Assembly (NCBI RefSeq): GCF_000801105.2
Contig: NC_079512.1
Coordinates: forward strand, 372,001 to 436,000
From: Raphanus sativus
Lineage: Eukaryota; Streptophyta; Magnoliopsida; Brassicales; Brassicaceae
Direction of reading: 5' to 3'
DNA length: 64,000 bases
Shown here in pieces: positions 30,147 to 43,362 of the stretch; position 1 is the stretch's first letter; the number at the start of each line of letters is the position of its first letter. The position numbers and the translations under genes are program-made. The notes beneath the pieces are model-generated. The model was given only the letters and a program-made list of their open reading frames with translations. It did not search any database and had not been told where the DNA came from.

Positions 30147-32773
30147 ATGATGATGCCCTCGACTTCAACCGTAATCGCCGGCGAAGAATTGACCGTTCCA
30201 CCGTTGGCAAGTGTTTCCGGCGAATCGTCTCTCTCCGATATGACTCAGACTGTTCATTTTTCCTCTGGAAACCCTAGGATCGGTGAGACTCGCGGCGTTA
30301 TGCACCTGTTTCCCGATGATGCCGTTTCGCCGTCGTCTTCTTCTTCCTCCTCGATTCTCCCTGTAATATCACTTCCTTTCGTAATTCAAATCCATCAATT
30401 ACTTGGTTTGATTGAATCAATTTATCTCCGATTTTGAATCTGGAATAATGTTATTAGATTGGAAGGAACCCTCTCGTTTGCGTTCTTGGAGTGCCGAACC
30501 ACATGACGTATGCAGATTTTTGCCAGTTCTGCGGCTCCTTCATCCAGCACATACTGGAGATGCGAACTGTGAGGTAAGAAGTTCGAATCTCTTCTTTTGC
30601 TAGATTACGATACAAGTGGAATCTTATCACCAAGTACTGTATGCTACTTGGTTCTGAAATGTTTACTTTTGATGAGGAGATTTAAAGATTGTTTGTTTAT
30701 TTGCTTTTCATCTTATCTTTACAGGAACGATGGGATTGAAAATAGGTATAACATTTTGATAAGGTTTGATTCTCAAGAGTCTACCGATACATTCTACCAG
30801 CATTTTAGAGGGAAACGATTCAATTCTCTTGAGGTTTGATTTTGTTTTGAGACGCCCCTAAGGCTGGTCTGCAGTTACATTTTGTCTTTGTGATTGATGA
30901 TTACCTGTTGCCAAATTATGTGCAGGATGATGTCTGTCGCCTGCTTTTTACTCTAGACGTTCAGTTTACCGGTTACAGTGGATCTATTGACCATACACAG
31001 CCTTCTTCTGCTGGCCCGATTGAGCAACCTACTTGCCCTGTTTGTCTTGGTAAGCTCTTAAAGTTTGATATGGTTTCCTCTGGCTCTTGAACTTTAGACT
31101 TTAGGTGATGGTGTTAAGATTGACAGTGTAGTTATTGTCATATGTTTTGCAATTAGTTTCGTTTTCTCCTTCAACCTTGTTTCATATTTGTTCATTTTTC
31201 AGAGAGATTGGACCAAGACACTGGTGGTATTCTCACAACTATGTGCAATCATTCCTTCCATTGTTCATGTATTTCTAATTGGCCAGATTCTTCTTGCCCA
31301 GTATGGCTTTTTTTCTTTCTCATTTTTCATGCCAATTTTCGGATCTTATGTCAATTTTCCCTAATTTGGTTTTGTTGTTTTTGTTTACAGGTTTGTCGAT
31401 ATTGCCAGCAGCAGCCTGAAAATTCAGTATGTTGTGTTTGCCAAACAACGGAGAATCTTTGGATGTGTGTTATTTGTGGGGTTGTTGGCTGTGGAAGGTA
31501 TAGACTGCATTTTCTGCAATTAGCACGGAGTCTAGTGGCAATTATGTTCTGGTTCCCTTCTCGTCTGTACAAGGTTAATTGTTTCTCCTTGTTAATTACT
31601 CATTGAAGGTACAAGGGAGGACATGCCAGAACGCACTGGGAGGAGACGGATCATTGCTATTCACTTGAGCTTGAAACACAGCGTGTTTGGGATTATGCTG
31701 GTGACAATTATGTTCACCGGCTTATTCAATCCAAAACTGATGGCAAGTTAGTAGAGTTGAATTCTCACGGTAGTTTGAGCAAGGATGGTTGTGGAAGCTG
31801 TGAATATTCTGACAGTGGAATGACTGATGCTCTCTTGAACAGCAAAGTGGACATGGTAGTGCTTTTGTTTCATGTTCAATTTTAGAACTCTTAAGTTACT
31901 TTATTGCCGACTCTCTCTAAATTTTTTTTTCATTTTCAAACCACAGATTATCAGTGAGTACAACGAACTCCTCCAGGCACAACTAGAGAACCAAAAACAA
32001 GTAAGCACGTATACTCTTTGCATTTCTTGTCTCCACAACTACTTGTCTTTCATTTTTCTGATTTTTTTTTTGTTTCCCTTGTGTTTTTTCATCGTTTCCT
32101 CTCCCGTTAGTATTTTGAAAAATTGCTACAAAATGTTAAAGAGGAAACGGAACAGAAAGTCTCAGAAGCTGCGAGCAAGGCAATAAGCCAGAGACTGCAG
32201 AAGCTGCAAGCCAGACGTGACAGATGTTTCAAAGAGAAGCAATTTCTTGAAGATGTGAGTATACATATATAGGTTTTGTGCAGAGGAAATTTTTTCAGTA
32301 GAGGACTGACTTGTTGTTCTCGCTTATTTGTAGTTGAACGAAAATCTGATGAAAAATAAGGACGTATGGGGCACCAAGATTACCGAAATGGAAGAAAGGT
32401 ATGTTGCATGAGGAACTAAGGATTGAATTGTTTATTCCTCATTTGATGAAACTGAGGTTGGATTTGTAGGGAGAAGAAGGCGGTTCAGGTGAAGGATGAA
32501 AAGATTGAGCGCTTGGAAGAACAGGTAAAGAAACATGTATACAACCTGCTGTGTCATATAAAGACATAATTACTAAATGTGTTTAATTGAGACTAACAGC
32601 TAGGAAAGCTAATGGCCCAAATGGATGGTGGTGAGAGTGAAGGATCAGAGTTAAAGGAGGAGGTCAAGGACGGTACAGTGCTACCCATATCAACCAATAG
32701 TACTACCACTTCCTCTGGGTCTGAGAAAGTTAAACATGCGAGTAAAAACAAGAGTAACAGAAGAAATGGTTGA
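30147..32773 (+). CDS. BRIZ: BRAP2-type RING/ZnF-UBP E3 ubiquitin ligase (BRIZ1/BRIZ2 family)
   Basis: Twelve exons join in frame: 30147-30362, 30458-30573, 30725-30833, 30926-31049, 31203-31300, 31391-31497, 31609-31855, 31947-32000, 32111-32254, 32334-32398, 32470-32524 and 32600-32773, giving 502 residues. The order is a Ser-rich N-terminus, the BRAP2 RNA-recognition-like domain (GRNPLVCVLGVPNHMTYADF), a RING finger (CPVCLERL, MCNHSFHCSCI, CPVCRYC), a ZnF-UBP finger (CCVCQTTENLWMCVICGVVGC, then H and HC) and a long coiled coil (exons 8-12) ending in a basic tail. BRIZ1 and BRIZ2 form a hetero-oligomeric E3 needed for germination in Arabidopsis. Those loci are on chromosome 2 as I recall, so this gene is out of the local synteny. 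Confidence 0.93.
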
Positions 32774-33604
32774 AGATCTCCCTAAGCTGCTAGTAGTAGA
32801 GACTTGGATGTTGAAGCATTCTATAGCTATTCGTGTTATGTTTGACGATAAAAAAAATCTGAGAGGAAGTGAAACTACGGTATCCTTATAAATAATACAA
32901 ACGTTAACAATAGTAACAATCAAATATGAAATATTGTATTTGATTGACAAAGTAAAGCAGAGCTTGAAAATATATTCATCCGAGGGAATATATTTACTAA
33001 AAGGCAACTATTTGTTTTTATAATCTTAAAAGTAGTAGGAGGTAGTCCTTATCCAACCGACCGTCCTGGAGTGGGAATACAAAAAAAGGAGTTCCGTCGA
33101 TGGATAAACAAACCCGTCCCTTTCAGGTTCGCACTTACCTTCTTCAACGTTGTTTCTGGTTAGATCATTCTTTTTCTTCTTCTGTTTTTTTTTCAGCAGC
33201 AAGACTAGTTTCAGGCCTGGAATCATCTCCTCCCATGTCTCCTTCGGTGATCTATCTGGAGTTTAGATTCTATATCTAGATTATTTCTTTATGCGCTGTG
33301 CTAGTTTTTTCAATTATAAGATATTTTCCTTTGAGATCACGCTTGAAAAAGAGGTCAACGCTAATTTTTATTTGTTGGACAATTTCATCTCTGTTCCTTT
33401 TTTTTTTAACTTTGAGTATACTTATGTGAGTAGGCATAATCTCTCTGTTCCATGGAAGTTCTGTCTTCTTAATATCATTATTCAAATGATAACTTTGTTT
33501 GTGCAATATCTATCGGTTATAAGACTAATTATCTTCTGTAAGGCTTCACTTCACATGTCTGTTTCTTTTTTCTTTTTTTTTAACAGATAGATCGTAAAGA
33601 GACA
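32774..33604. other. Leader region of the F-box/LRR gene, probable 5' UTR intron
   Basis: A T-rich stretch ending TTTAACAG at about 33587 lies 18 bp before the ATG of the next gene, a textbook 3' splice site. The first, non-coding exon probably lies in the CT-rich zone near 33100-33200. No other gene is seen. Confidence 0.5.
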
Positions 33605-35011
33605 ATGGATGAGTTGCCAGACCATTTAGTTTGGGACATCGTCAGGAACCTGCACAAAACCAATGACAGAAACTCTCTTTCACTCTCTTGCAAGCGTTTC
33701 TACTCTCTAGACAAGGAGCAAAGACACTCTCTCCGGATTGGCTGCGGTTTAGTTCCTGCACCACCCGATGCCTTGCTTTCTCTCTGCAGGAGGTTTCCTA
33801 ATCTCTCCAAAGTAGAGATCGTATACTCTGGCTGGATGTCAAAACTTGGCAAACAACTTGACGATCAAGGCCTTCTTCTCCTCTCCACCAACTGCCATTC
33901 CCTCGACGATCTCACTCTTAGCTACTGCACTTTCATCACCGATGTTGGCATTCGTCACTTGTCGTCCTGTACAAAGCTCTCTTCGTTGAAGTTGAACTTC
34001 GCTCCGAGAATCACTGGTTGCGGCGTGTTGTCATTAGCTGTAGGGTGCAAGAAACTCGAGAGATTTCATCTCATTCGATGCTTAAACGTGGCGAGTGTGG
34101 AGTGGTTGGAGTATTTCGGAAAGCTTGAGGTTCTTGAAGAGCTTTGTATCAAGAACTGCAGAGGGGTTGGGGAAGGTGATTTAGTGAAGCTGGGAACTAG
34201 CTGGAGGAAGCTTCGAAGTTTGCAGTTCGAGGTAGATGCAAACTACAGGAACATGAAGGTTTATGATCAGTTAGCCGCGGAGCACTGTCGGAAACAGTTG
34301 GTTCCTTGTGATAATTTGGTGGAGCTTCGCCTTGTGAACTGCGTCGTAGCTCCAGGGAGAGGCCTCGCTAGTGTGCTTAGAAAGTGCAAGAACCTGGAGA
34401 AGCTTCATCTGGACATGTGTATCGGTGTCAGCGACTCGGACATCAAAGCATTGGTAGAGAAAGCTAAACACCTAAGGAGCATCTCATTGCGTGTTCCGTC
34501 TGATTTCACTCTGCCTCTCTTAAACAACGCGACCCTGAGATTAACCGATGAATGCCTCAGTGCCATAGCTCAGCACTGCTCAAACCTCGAATCATTCAAG
34601 GTCTCGTTCTCAGACGGTGAGTTTCCTTCCCTCTTCTCTTTCACCCTCCACGGGATAATCACTCTGATCCAGAAATGCCCCATTCGAGAGCTTTCTCTTG
34701 ACCACGTGTGCTCTTTTAACGACGTGGGCATGGCGGCTCTGTGTTCAGCTCAGAATCTAGAGATCTTGGAGCTTGTACACTGTCAGGAAGTGAGCGACGA
34801 GGGGTTGGTTCTGGTGAGCCAGTTTCCCTCCCTCACTGTGTTGAAACTATCTAAGTGTTTGGGAGTCACAGACGATGGACTTAGAGCACTTGCTAAGACT
34901 CGCAAACTGGAGTTGCTTGTGGTTGAAGATTGTCCTCAGGTTTCAAGAAAAGGTGTTAACGGTGCTGCAACGTCTGTATCTTTTAGGCAAGACTTGTCAT
35001 GGATGTATTGA
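33605..35011 (+). CDS. FBL14: F-box/leucine-rich-repeat protein (FBL14-like)
   Basis: A single-exon frame of 468 residues. Residues 1-45 are an F-box (LPDHLVWDIVRNL, then SLSCKRFYSLD). Cysteine-containing LRRs follow: LTLSYCTFITDVGIRHLS, LHLDMCIGVSDSDIKAL, LELVHCQEVSDEGLVLVS, LKLSKCLGVTDDGLRAL and LLVVEDCPQVSRKG. The product should be the substrate-binding subunit of an SCF ubiquitin ligase; its target is unknown. Length and order match Arabidopsis F-box/LRR protein 14 (At1g80570 as recalled), the neighbour of IMD2 there. The ATG comes 18 bp after a likely leader-intron acceptor. Confidence 0.93.
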   Translation: MDELPDHLVWDIVRNLHKTNDRNSLSLSCKRFYSLDKEQRHSLRIGCGLVPAPPDALLSLCRRFPNLSKVEIVYSGWMSKLGKQLDDQGLLLLSTNCHSLDDLTLSYCTFITDVGIRHLSSCTKLSSLKLNFAPRITGCGVLSLAVGCKKLERFHLIRCLNVASVEWLEYFGKLEVLEELCIKNCRGVGEGDLVKLGTSWRKLRSLQFEVDANYRNMKVYDQLAAEHCRKQLVPCDNLVELRLVNCVVAPGRGLASVLRKCKNLEKLHLDMCIGVSDSDIKALVEKAKHLRSISLRVPSDFTLPLLNNATLRLTDECLSAIAQHCSNLESFKVSFSDGEFPSLFSFTLHGIITLIQKCPIRELSLDHVCSFNDVGMAALCSAQNLEILELVHCQEVSDEGLVLVSQFPSLTVLKLSKCLGVTDDGLRALAKTRKLELLVVEDCPQVSRKGVNGAATSVSFRQDLSWMY

Positions 35012-37189
35012 GATCACATCATTCGCTTTATATCATATACATGTACATATTACTCTTGTTTCTTAAGTGTGAAATGTTCGCCCTTGGTGCACGATGCAGG
35101 TATGCGACGTAAACTGTGTAGGCTATACAGTTGCATGACCACTGTTTCTTTTTCCTCCCCGGCAAGTTATTAAAGGAAAATCAATTTTAGATAATATCTT
35201 AAACTGCAATTTATTTACAAGCATGTTATTTCTGACTGAAAGTTACTTTCAGCTTCCTTTAACATATACCCACTCATTACTAGAGAATTTACAATTACGG
35301 TCATTACTAGAGAATTTACAATTACGGTCACTGGTCTTATTTTGAAAGAAGAGTGAGTTAACATATAAGACACATTTTTCTCATTTTTAACATGATAAGG
35401 CACATTGTGCTGGAGACACACTTTCTCCATATCCACAACTTGTTTTATGACTAACCTATCCTCCGCTGTGTGAAGAGAGACTAAGAAGACGCTGGATGAA
35501 AAGAAGTTGGATGAAAAGAAGATTTGTTAGTGTTTTATTAATGTATGTTTTACTCATTTATAGTTTATTTTATTTTTTTCTCTAATTTTAAGTTATATTT
35601 GAGAAATATATTTATGCAGTAAATTTTATTTTTTTATTCTCTATAGTTTGATATCCACTTTGATATATTTTTTTTGTTATATTTCAAAAGGTACAAATAA
35701 AAAATGTGGATGAAAGAATTGTGGATACAATTCTCAAAAACAAATTTTGGAAACATCCAACTATTATGAGTCCTCTTGATATGAATCTAATAAACACCAT
35801 CCAATTGTTGTGATTGATCTTGCTACAAAAAAAATAATGTTTTTTTATCGGTTTGTTGTTGTAATATTTTATATGTGGTTGTGGATGCCTTATTTGTGGA
35901 CAACATATTATTTTGTTAATCTCACCAAAAAGGAAGAAAAAGAAGATTTTAGACATCAACTCTTGTTAACAAAAGAATACATGGAGTTGTGGACATGTAA
36001 ATCATGTGGATAAGACTCATGTGGATAAGAGAAGAAAAACCTAAACATAGACATGTAAAAACGGTATGTATAGACTCATGTGAATGCTTTTGTGTCCATG
36101 TAAAAATGTTATGGTTGCTCACATTTGTAGATGGAAAAAAATGGATAAACATTATTTGAATGGACAACATTATATGGACAGCTCTCTCTTAAAATCATCC
36201 ATGGACAAGATAGCATCCACATCTCTTGAAGTCATCCATGGACAAGACTACGAGGGAGCAAACAGCTTTGGAGCTCGTCAACTCTCTAAAACTCCAGCCA
36301 CGGCAGATTCTGAACTCATCCACGGCGGATCTCGAACTCGCCCACAGCCGATCCCGAGCTCACCCATCTCGGCGGTGGTTCTGGTTCACGCGACGCCGTG
36401 GATTTCTTCTTTGCCGTGGATTTTTTCTTCGCCTTCGATTGCAAAGGTTCTGAAATTTGGAGCATGAAAGACAATAAACCGTCGAGATTCAAGACTAACA
36501 TCAAAAACAACCTTTTGTAGGGTAAAAGAGTAAACGGCGAAGGCTCTAACCTGGTGAGTTTTGCGGTGGGTCTGGTTTCCGAGATGCTGGATTTCTTCTT
36601 TGCTTTGGATTTCGTCATCGACAGAGATGGGATCTCCGATGGGATTTCGCCGTGGATCTCTGACGGGATCGAAGAATATACACACATCAAATCAGGGTAA
36701 AAACTCTGTCGGGAACGAAAGCGTTTCTTCTTTTGGTTTGAGAGAGATTTAAAAATTAGAGTTGAATTAGTAAAGTGGATCTTGTTTTGAATTAAAGCGT
36801 TTCTCCTTTTTATTTTGTATATCCCTACAGATAAATGAATAATAAAAAAAGGAAACCATGGTTAACTATTTCTGGTTAGGTTAGTTTGATGTGGTCAAAA
36901 TTAAGGGTATGAAAGACAATAAACATGCCTAAAGTGCCTCACCAGCGGGAAGTGTCTGATTGTGGTATTCATAAGACAAAAAGTGTCTTAGAGAGTAAAA
37001 AAATCTTGAAATAAAACGTCGTCGAAAATTATACACATGCATATTGTATGGTTTTATAATATTTATCATCTAGTCTTTCTGACAAAGGTTATAAATCTAC
37101 AGTCCCATGTGAATTTATCGCAAATATTTAGGCCGAAATTGATCAAACATATATCCAATTGAACCTTTTTGTTTCTGTTTCTCTAAAAA
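35012..37189. other. Intergenic, possibly a degenerate transposon
   Basis: No gene is recognised. Frames at 36084-36690 on both strands overlap and resemble nothing. AAGACACATTTTTCTCAT near 35370 and the complement of the AAAAAGTGTCTTAGAG zone near 36977 look like loosely related inverted ends, so the block could be an old non-autonomous MULE. This is weakly supported. Confidence 0.35.
35275..35328. repeat. 27-bp direct tandem repeat, two copies
   Basis: The unit CATTACTAGAGAATTTACAA plus TTACGGT is repeated exactly at 35275-35301 and 35302-35328. Confidence 0.95.
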
Positions 37190-40100
37190 TGGAAGTTTGA
37201 ATCTTTGTTGTTTTCGTTTCTCTAAAAAATAGAGATTTCATAATGGTTAATCTACTAATTTAAGCAACATATAAATTTTTATTAAAATAATTGTTAAAGA
37301 AATAGAAAGATGTCCATGTACCATGAAAGAAGTTTATAGTAGATTAATGCAGTTAGAAAATTTTAAATGACTTTAATGAATATAAACTTTAATATATAGA
37401 GAAATTAATAAAAAAATATATTATCGTAGGGGTTAACCTACAAATTTTGAAAAATTCAATAAATAAAAAATTCTTGTTTAAATTCATAGTTGCATCCCTT
37501 ATTGATATATGATGATGGTCAAAGAGGTTTAGAACCTTTTTTGTCTCAATTTCTCTCAAGAATGAAATTTTCATAGTGGTATGTCCAATGATTTATACAG
37601 CATATGAAGTTTACTAACTTAGTTGATAAAAAATTAGAACGATGCCCATGTACTATGAAAGAGTTTATCATACATTGATAAGAATGTATAATGTGATTTG
37701 AAAATTTTAAACAACACTAATGAGTATAAACTTAAAAATATAGAGCATTTAACCTAAAACTTAATATTTTTGTAGGGATTAACCCACATATTTTGAAAAA
37801 AATCAAAAATATAAAAATATTGGTTTAATGCATATTTTCATCATAAACTAACATATGATAGATGTCAAGGAGGTTTGGAACCTTTGTTGTTTTCGTTTCT
37901 CTGAAGAATAGAGATTTTATAGTGGTTAGTCTACTACTTTAAGCAAGATATAATTTTTTATTAAAATAATTGTTAAAAAAATAGAAAGATGTCCATGTAC
38001 CATGGAAGAAAGTTTATAGTAGATTAATACAAATTTATAATGCAGTTAAATTTTTTTAAACAACTTTAATGAGTATAAACTTCAGCAAACAACTAGTTCA
38101 CAGACCAGCAAACAAAAATCTTTTTACCAGTTCTACTAGTTATCCCGATCTTACGGTTGATCAACTTATTGATCCAGATTTGCGAATCTGGAATTCACAG
38201 GCAATCCGGACTTTAGTGGATCCACATGATATTAAGATTATAGAAAGTATACCACTAAGTAAGAGTCACATAGTGGATAGAGATGGATGGCACTATGCAC
38301 AAAATAAAAAATATACGGTTAAATCTGGGTATCAAGTGGAACGGGTTTATCCTGATAAGGCAAAACCCTTAGCAATATTTGGACCGACTGTTGATTTAAT
38401 CAAGGTGCATTGCTGGAAAATTCGTTGCCCACCAAAACTTAAATATTTCTTATGGCAACTGGTGTCAGGATCCGTGAGGAAGAATTTAAATGCCAGAGGG
38501 CTGTCGTGAGATCTATATTGCGATAGATGCGGAGCTCCAGAGGAATCAATTAATCATGTATTTTTTGAATGTCCTCCAGCGCACCAGGTTTGGGCAGTAT
38601 CCCAGATTCCATCTAGCCCAAAAATATTTCATACTGAGTCCCTTTACACAAATATGGATTACTTATTTTGGAGAACTGTACCGAAATTGGAAGATCACCA
38701 GTTCGCATGGATATTATAGTACATTTGGAAAGGAAGAAACAATAAGGTTTTCGGTAATCTGGATATGGATCCCATGGATACTCTTAAACTTGCGGTAACA
38801 GAATCAATGCAACGGGAGGAGGCACCAATATTACCCACGATGGCGACATACCGACAAGAAGTGAGCTTACCATCCATCCAAGGACGCTGGTGTTTTATAG
38901 ATGGATCTTGGAAGGATAATGAGATGTTTTCAGGACAAGGATGGTATAGTACTCTCGAAGGATTTGCGGGTCTAATGGGAGCAAGGAATGTAAGGGCTTC
39001 TCTCTCCCCTCTTCATTCTGAGGTGGAAGCATTAATTTGGGCAATGGAATATATGAGGAATTTGTATCAATTTCAGGTTCCGTTTGCAACAGATTGTTCT
39101 CAATTGGTTAAGATGGCATCCGAACCAGAAGAATGACCTGCTTTTGCAACTTATTTGACAGAGATAAAGACCTTGAAAGAGAACTTTCACAGCTCAGAGA
39201 TAATTCATGTACCACACACGCAGAATTTAAAGGCCGATAGCTTAGCACGATGTGCTAGGAGACAACGTCCTTCGTCGTGCACATGGATGCAGAGCTACCA
39301 GTTTGGTTTACATAGTCCATATGAGTCTGTACAAGTCGATGACAAAAAAAAGTATAAACTTCATTATATAGAAAAATTAACAAAAAATTATATTTTTGTA
39401 GGGGTTAACCCACAAATTTTGAAAAAATTCAATAAATAAGTAAATCTTGTTTAAATTCATAGTTGCGTCCTTTATTGACATAGGATGATGGTCAGAGAGG
39501 TTTGAAACCTTTGTTGTCTCTATTTCTCTCAAGAATAAAATTTTCATAGTGGTAACTTCAGTGATTTAGGCAGCATATAAAGTTTTACTACCTTAATTGT
39601 TAAAAAATTAGAACGATGTCCATGTAACATGAAAAAGAGTTTATCATATATTGATAAGAATGTATAACATGATTAGGAAATTTTAAATAACACTAATGAG
39701 TATAAGCTTAAAAATATAGAGCATTTAATCTAAAACTCAATATTTTCGTACATGTTAACCCACATATTTTGAGAAAAAAATCAACAATATGAAAATATTG
39801 TTTAAGGCATATTTTCATCATAAGCTAACATATGATAGATGCCAAGGAGGATTAGAACATTTGTTGTATAATTTCATAGTTGCATCCCTTATTGACACAC
39901 GATGATGGCCAAAGAGGTCTGAAACTTTTGTTGTTTCTCTCCAGAATAAAAATTTCATAGTGGTAAGTCCAATGCTTTAGGCAACATATGAAGTTTCACT
40001 GACTTAATTGTTTAAAAATTAGAACGATGTCCATGTACCATGAAAGAAAGTTTATCATACATATATAAGAATGTATAAAGTGATTAGAAAATTTTAAACA

Positions 40101-43100
40101 ACACCAATGAATATAAGCTTAAAAATATAGAGCATTTAACCTAAAACTCAGTATTTTCGAAGGGGTTAACCCACATATTTTGAGAAAAATCAAAAATATG
40201 AAAATATTGTTTTAATGCATATTTTCATCATAAACTAACATATGATAGATGTCAAGGAGATTTGGAACCCTTGTTGTTTCCGTTTCTCTAAAGAATAGAG
40301 ATTTCATAGTGGTTAGTCTACTAATTTAAGAAACATATAAATTTTTATTAAAATAATTGTTATAAAAATAGAAAGATGCCAATGTACCATGGAAGAAAGT
40401 TTATAGTAGATTAATACAAATTTATAATGCAGTTAGAAAATTTTAAACAACTTTAATGAGTATAAACTTCAGTATATAGATAAATTAACAAAAAATATAT
40501 TTTCGTAGGGGTTAACCCACAAATTTTGAAAAAATTCAATAAACAAAAAAATCTTGTTTAAATTCATAGTTGCATCCTTTATTGACATAAGATGATGGTC
40601 AAAGAGGGTTGGAACCTTTGTTGTCTTGTCTCCATTTCTCTCAAGAATAAAACTTTCATAGTGGTAAGTCCAATGATTTAGGCAGCAATGAAATTTTACT
40701 GAACAGTTCAGTATATAGAGCATTTACCGAAAACTCAATATTTTTGAAGGGGTTAACCCACGGATTTTGAAAAAAATTCAAAAATATAAAAATCTGGTTT
40801 TAGTGTAAAGTTTCATCGAGCACTGACATTAGATGATGGTCAAAGAGTTTAGAACCTTTGTAGTCTCTGTTATTCTTGATAATGAAGATTTTATAATGCT
40901 AATTCCATTAATCTTGACAGTATATGAAATTTTACTAAACTAAATATTAAAAAATTAGAATGATTCCTATATACCATGAAGATAGTTTAGAATACATTAA
41001 TTCAAATGTAGAATGTGATTTGAAATTATTTTTAAAAAGTAAAGAGTGTAAACTTCAGTGTAAAGAACATTTACCTAAAAATCAATATTTTTGAAGGGGT
41101 TAACCCACAAATTTTGGAATTTTTTTTTTAAATATGAAAATCTGGTTTCAGTGTTTAGTTTCATCGAGCAATAACATAAGATGATGGTCAAAGAGTTTAG
41201 AACATCTGTTGTCTCCGTTTCTCTAGATAATGAAGATTTTATAATGCTATTTCCATTAATCTAGGCAGTATATAACATTTTAGTAAACTAAATATTAAAA
41301 AATTAGAATGATACCTATATACCATGAAATATAGTTTAGAATTCATTAATTCAAATGTAGAATTTGGTTTGAAAATTTTAAACAAAAGTAAAAAGTATAA
41401 ATTTCAGTATATAGAGCATTTACCAAAAACTCAATATTTTAGAAGGGATTAACCCACGGATTTGGAAAAATTTCAAAAAATGAAAATCTTGTTTTAGTGT
41501 ATAGTTTCATCGAGCACTAACATAAGATGATGGTCAAAGAGTTTAGAACCTTTGCAGTCTCCGTTTCTCTAGATAATGAAGATTTTATAATGCTAATTCC
41601 ACTAATCTCAGCAGTATATTAAATTTTAGTAAACTAAATATTAAAAAATAGAATGATTCCTATATACCATGAAAGATAGTTTAGAATACATTAATTCAAA
41701 TCCAGAATGTGGTATGAAAATTTTAAACTAAAGTGTTGATTATAAAGTTCAGTATATAGACCATTTACCTAAAACTCATTATTTGAAAAGGGGTTAACCC
41801 ACGAATTTCGGAAAATTTCAAAAAATATGAAAATATTGTTTTAGTGTATAGTTTCACCGAGCACTAACATAATATGATGGTCAAAGAGTTTAGAACCTCT
41901 GTTGTCTCTGTTTCTCTAGATAATGAAGATTTTATAATGCTAATTCCAATAATCTTAGCAGTATATTAAATTTTATTAAACTAAATATTAAAAAATTAAA
42001 ATGATTCCTATATACCATGAAAGGTAGTTTAGAATACATTAATTTCAAATGTAGAATGTGGTTTGAAATTTTTAAACAAAAGTAAAGAGTATAAATTTCA
42101 GTATATAGAGCATTTACCGAAAACTCATTATTTTAGAAGGGGTTAACCCATAGATTTTTGGAAAATTTTCAAAAACATGAAAATCTTGTTTTAGTGTATA
42201 GTTTCATCGAGCACTAACATAAGATGATGGTCAAAGAGTCTAGAACCTTTGTAGTCTTCGTTTCTCTAGATAATGAAGATTTTATAATGCTAATTCCACT
42301 AATCTAGGTAGTATATAAAATTCTAGTAAAACTAAATATTAAAAAATTAGAATGATTTCTATATATCATGAAAGATAGTTTATAATACATTAATTCAAAT
42401 GTAGAATGTGGTATGAAATTTTTAAACAAAAGTGAAGAGTATAAATTTCAGTAAATAGAGCATTTACCGAAAAATCAATATTTTTGAAAGGGCTAACCCA
42501 CAGATTTTGGAAAAAAATTCAAAAATATGAAAATCTGGTTTTAGTAGATAGTTTCATCGAGCACTATCATAAGACGATGGTCAAAAGTTTAGAACCTCTA
42601 TTGTCTCCGTTTCTCTAGATAATGAAGATTTTATAATGCTAATTCCACTAATCTTAGCAGTATACCAAATTTTGTTAAACTAAATATTAAAAAATTAGAA
42701 TGATTCTTATATACCTTGAAAGGTAGTTTAGAATACATTAATTCAAATGTAGAATGTGGTTTGAGATTTTTAAACAAAAGTAAAGAGTATAAATTTCAGT
42801 ATATAGTACATTTACCGAAAACTCAATATTTTAAAAGGGGTTAACCCACAGATTTTGGATTAATTTCAAAAATATCAAAATATGATTTTAATATATAGTT
42901 TCAACAAGCACTAACATAAGATAATGGTCAAAGAGTTTAGAACCTTTGTAGTCTCTGTTTCTCTAGATAATAAAGATTTTATAAAGCTAATTCCACTAAT
43001 CTAGGCAGTATATAAAATTCTAGTAAACTAAATATTAAAAAATTAGAATGATTCCTATATATCATGAAAGATAGTTTATAATACATTAATTCAAATTTTA

Positions 43101-43362
43101 GAATGTGGTATGAAATTTTTAAACTAAAGCGAAGAGTATAAATTTCAGTATGTAGAGCATTTACCGAAAACTCATTATTTTAGAAGGGGTTAACCCACAG
43201 ATTTTGGAAAATTTCAAAAGTATGAAAATCTTGTAGTGTATAGTTTCATCGAGCACTAACATAAGATGATGGTCAAGAGTTTAGAACCTTTGTAGTCTCT
43301 GTTTCTGTAGATAATAAAAGATTTTATAATGCTAATTCCACTAATTTAGGTAGTATATAAAA
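37190..43362 (+). repeat. ~348-bp satellite array, left block (forward)
   Basis: Monomers repeat with the landmark GGGGTTAACCCAC at about 37430, 37778, then (after a LINE) 39401, 39753, 40163, 40508, 40749, 41098, 41447, 41792, 42138, 42489, 42838 and 43187. Most steps are 345-351 bp. Two subfamilies occur. Up to about 40,700 monomers carry a GGAACCTTTGTTGT...CATAGTGGTTAGTCTACTA version. From there they carry GTTTAGAACC...CATCGAGCACTAACATAAGATG. One step is short (241 bp) at the subfamily junction and one long (about 410 bp). No ORF is conserved. I do not recognise the exact family; the length recalls the ~350-bp subtelomeric satellites of Brassica and Raphanus. Confidence 0.93.
38085..39350 (+). 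mobile_element. 5'-truncated LINE inside the satellite, 13-bp target duplication
   Basis: AGTATAAACTTCA, a piece of the satellite monomer, is found at 38072-38084 and 39351-39363. The 1266 bp between ends in an A-run and encodes on the plus strand the end of a LINE ORF2: the linker DGWHYAQNKKYTVKSGYQ, the zinc-binding block (WKIRCPPKLKYFLW, then C-x2-CG...ESINHVFFEC) and a fused RNase H (WCFIDGSWK, HSEVEALIWAMEY, ATDCSQLV, KADSLARCAR). Two stops (after NARGLS and after ASEPEE) show decay. Excising it restores the ~344-bp monomer spacing. Confidence 0.93.

Noticed and set aside
36084..36690. Overlapping frames on both strands of 75-127 codons
   Set aside because: Composition is biased, with no conserved motif and mutual overlap, so they look like chance frames in repeat-like DNA.
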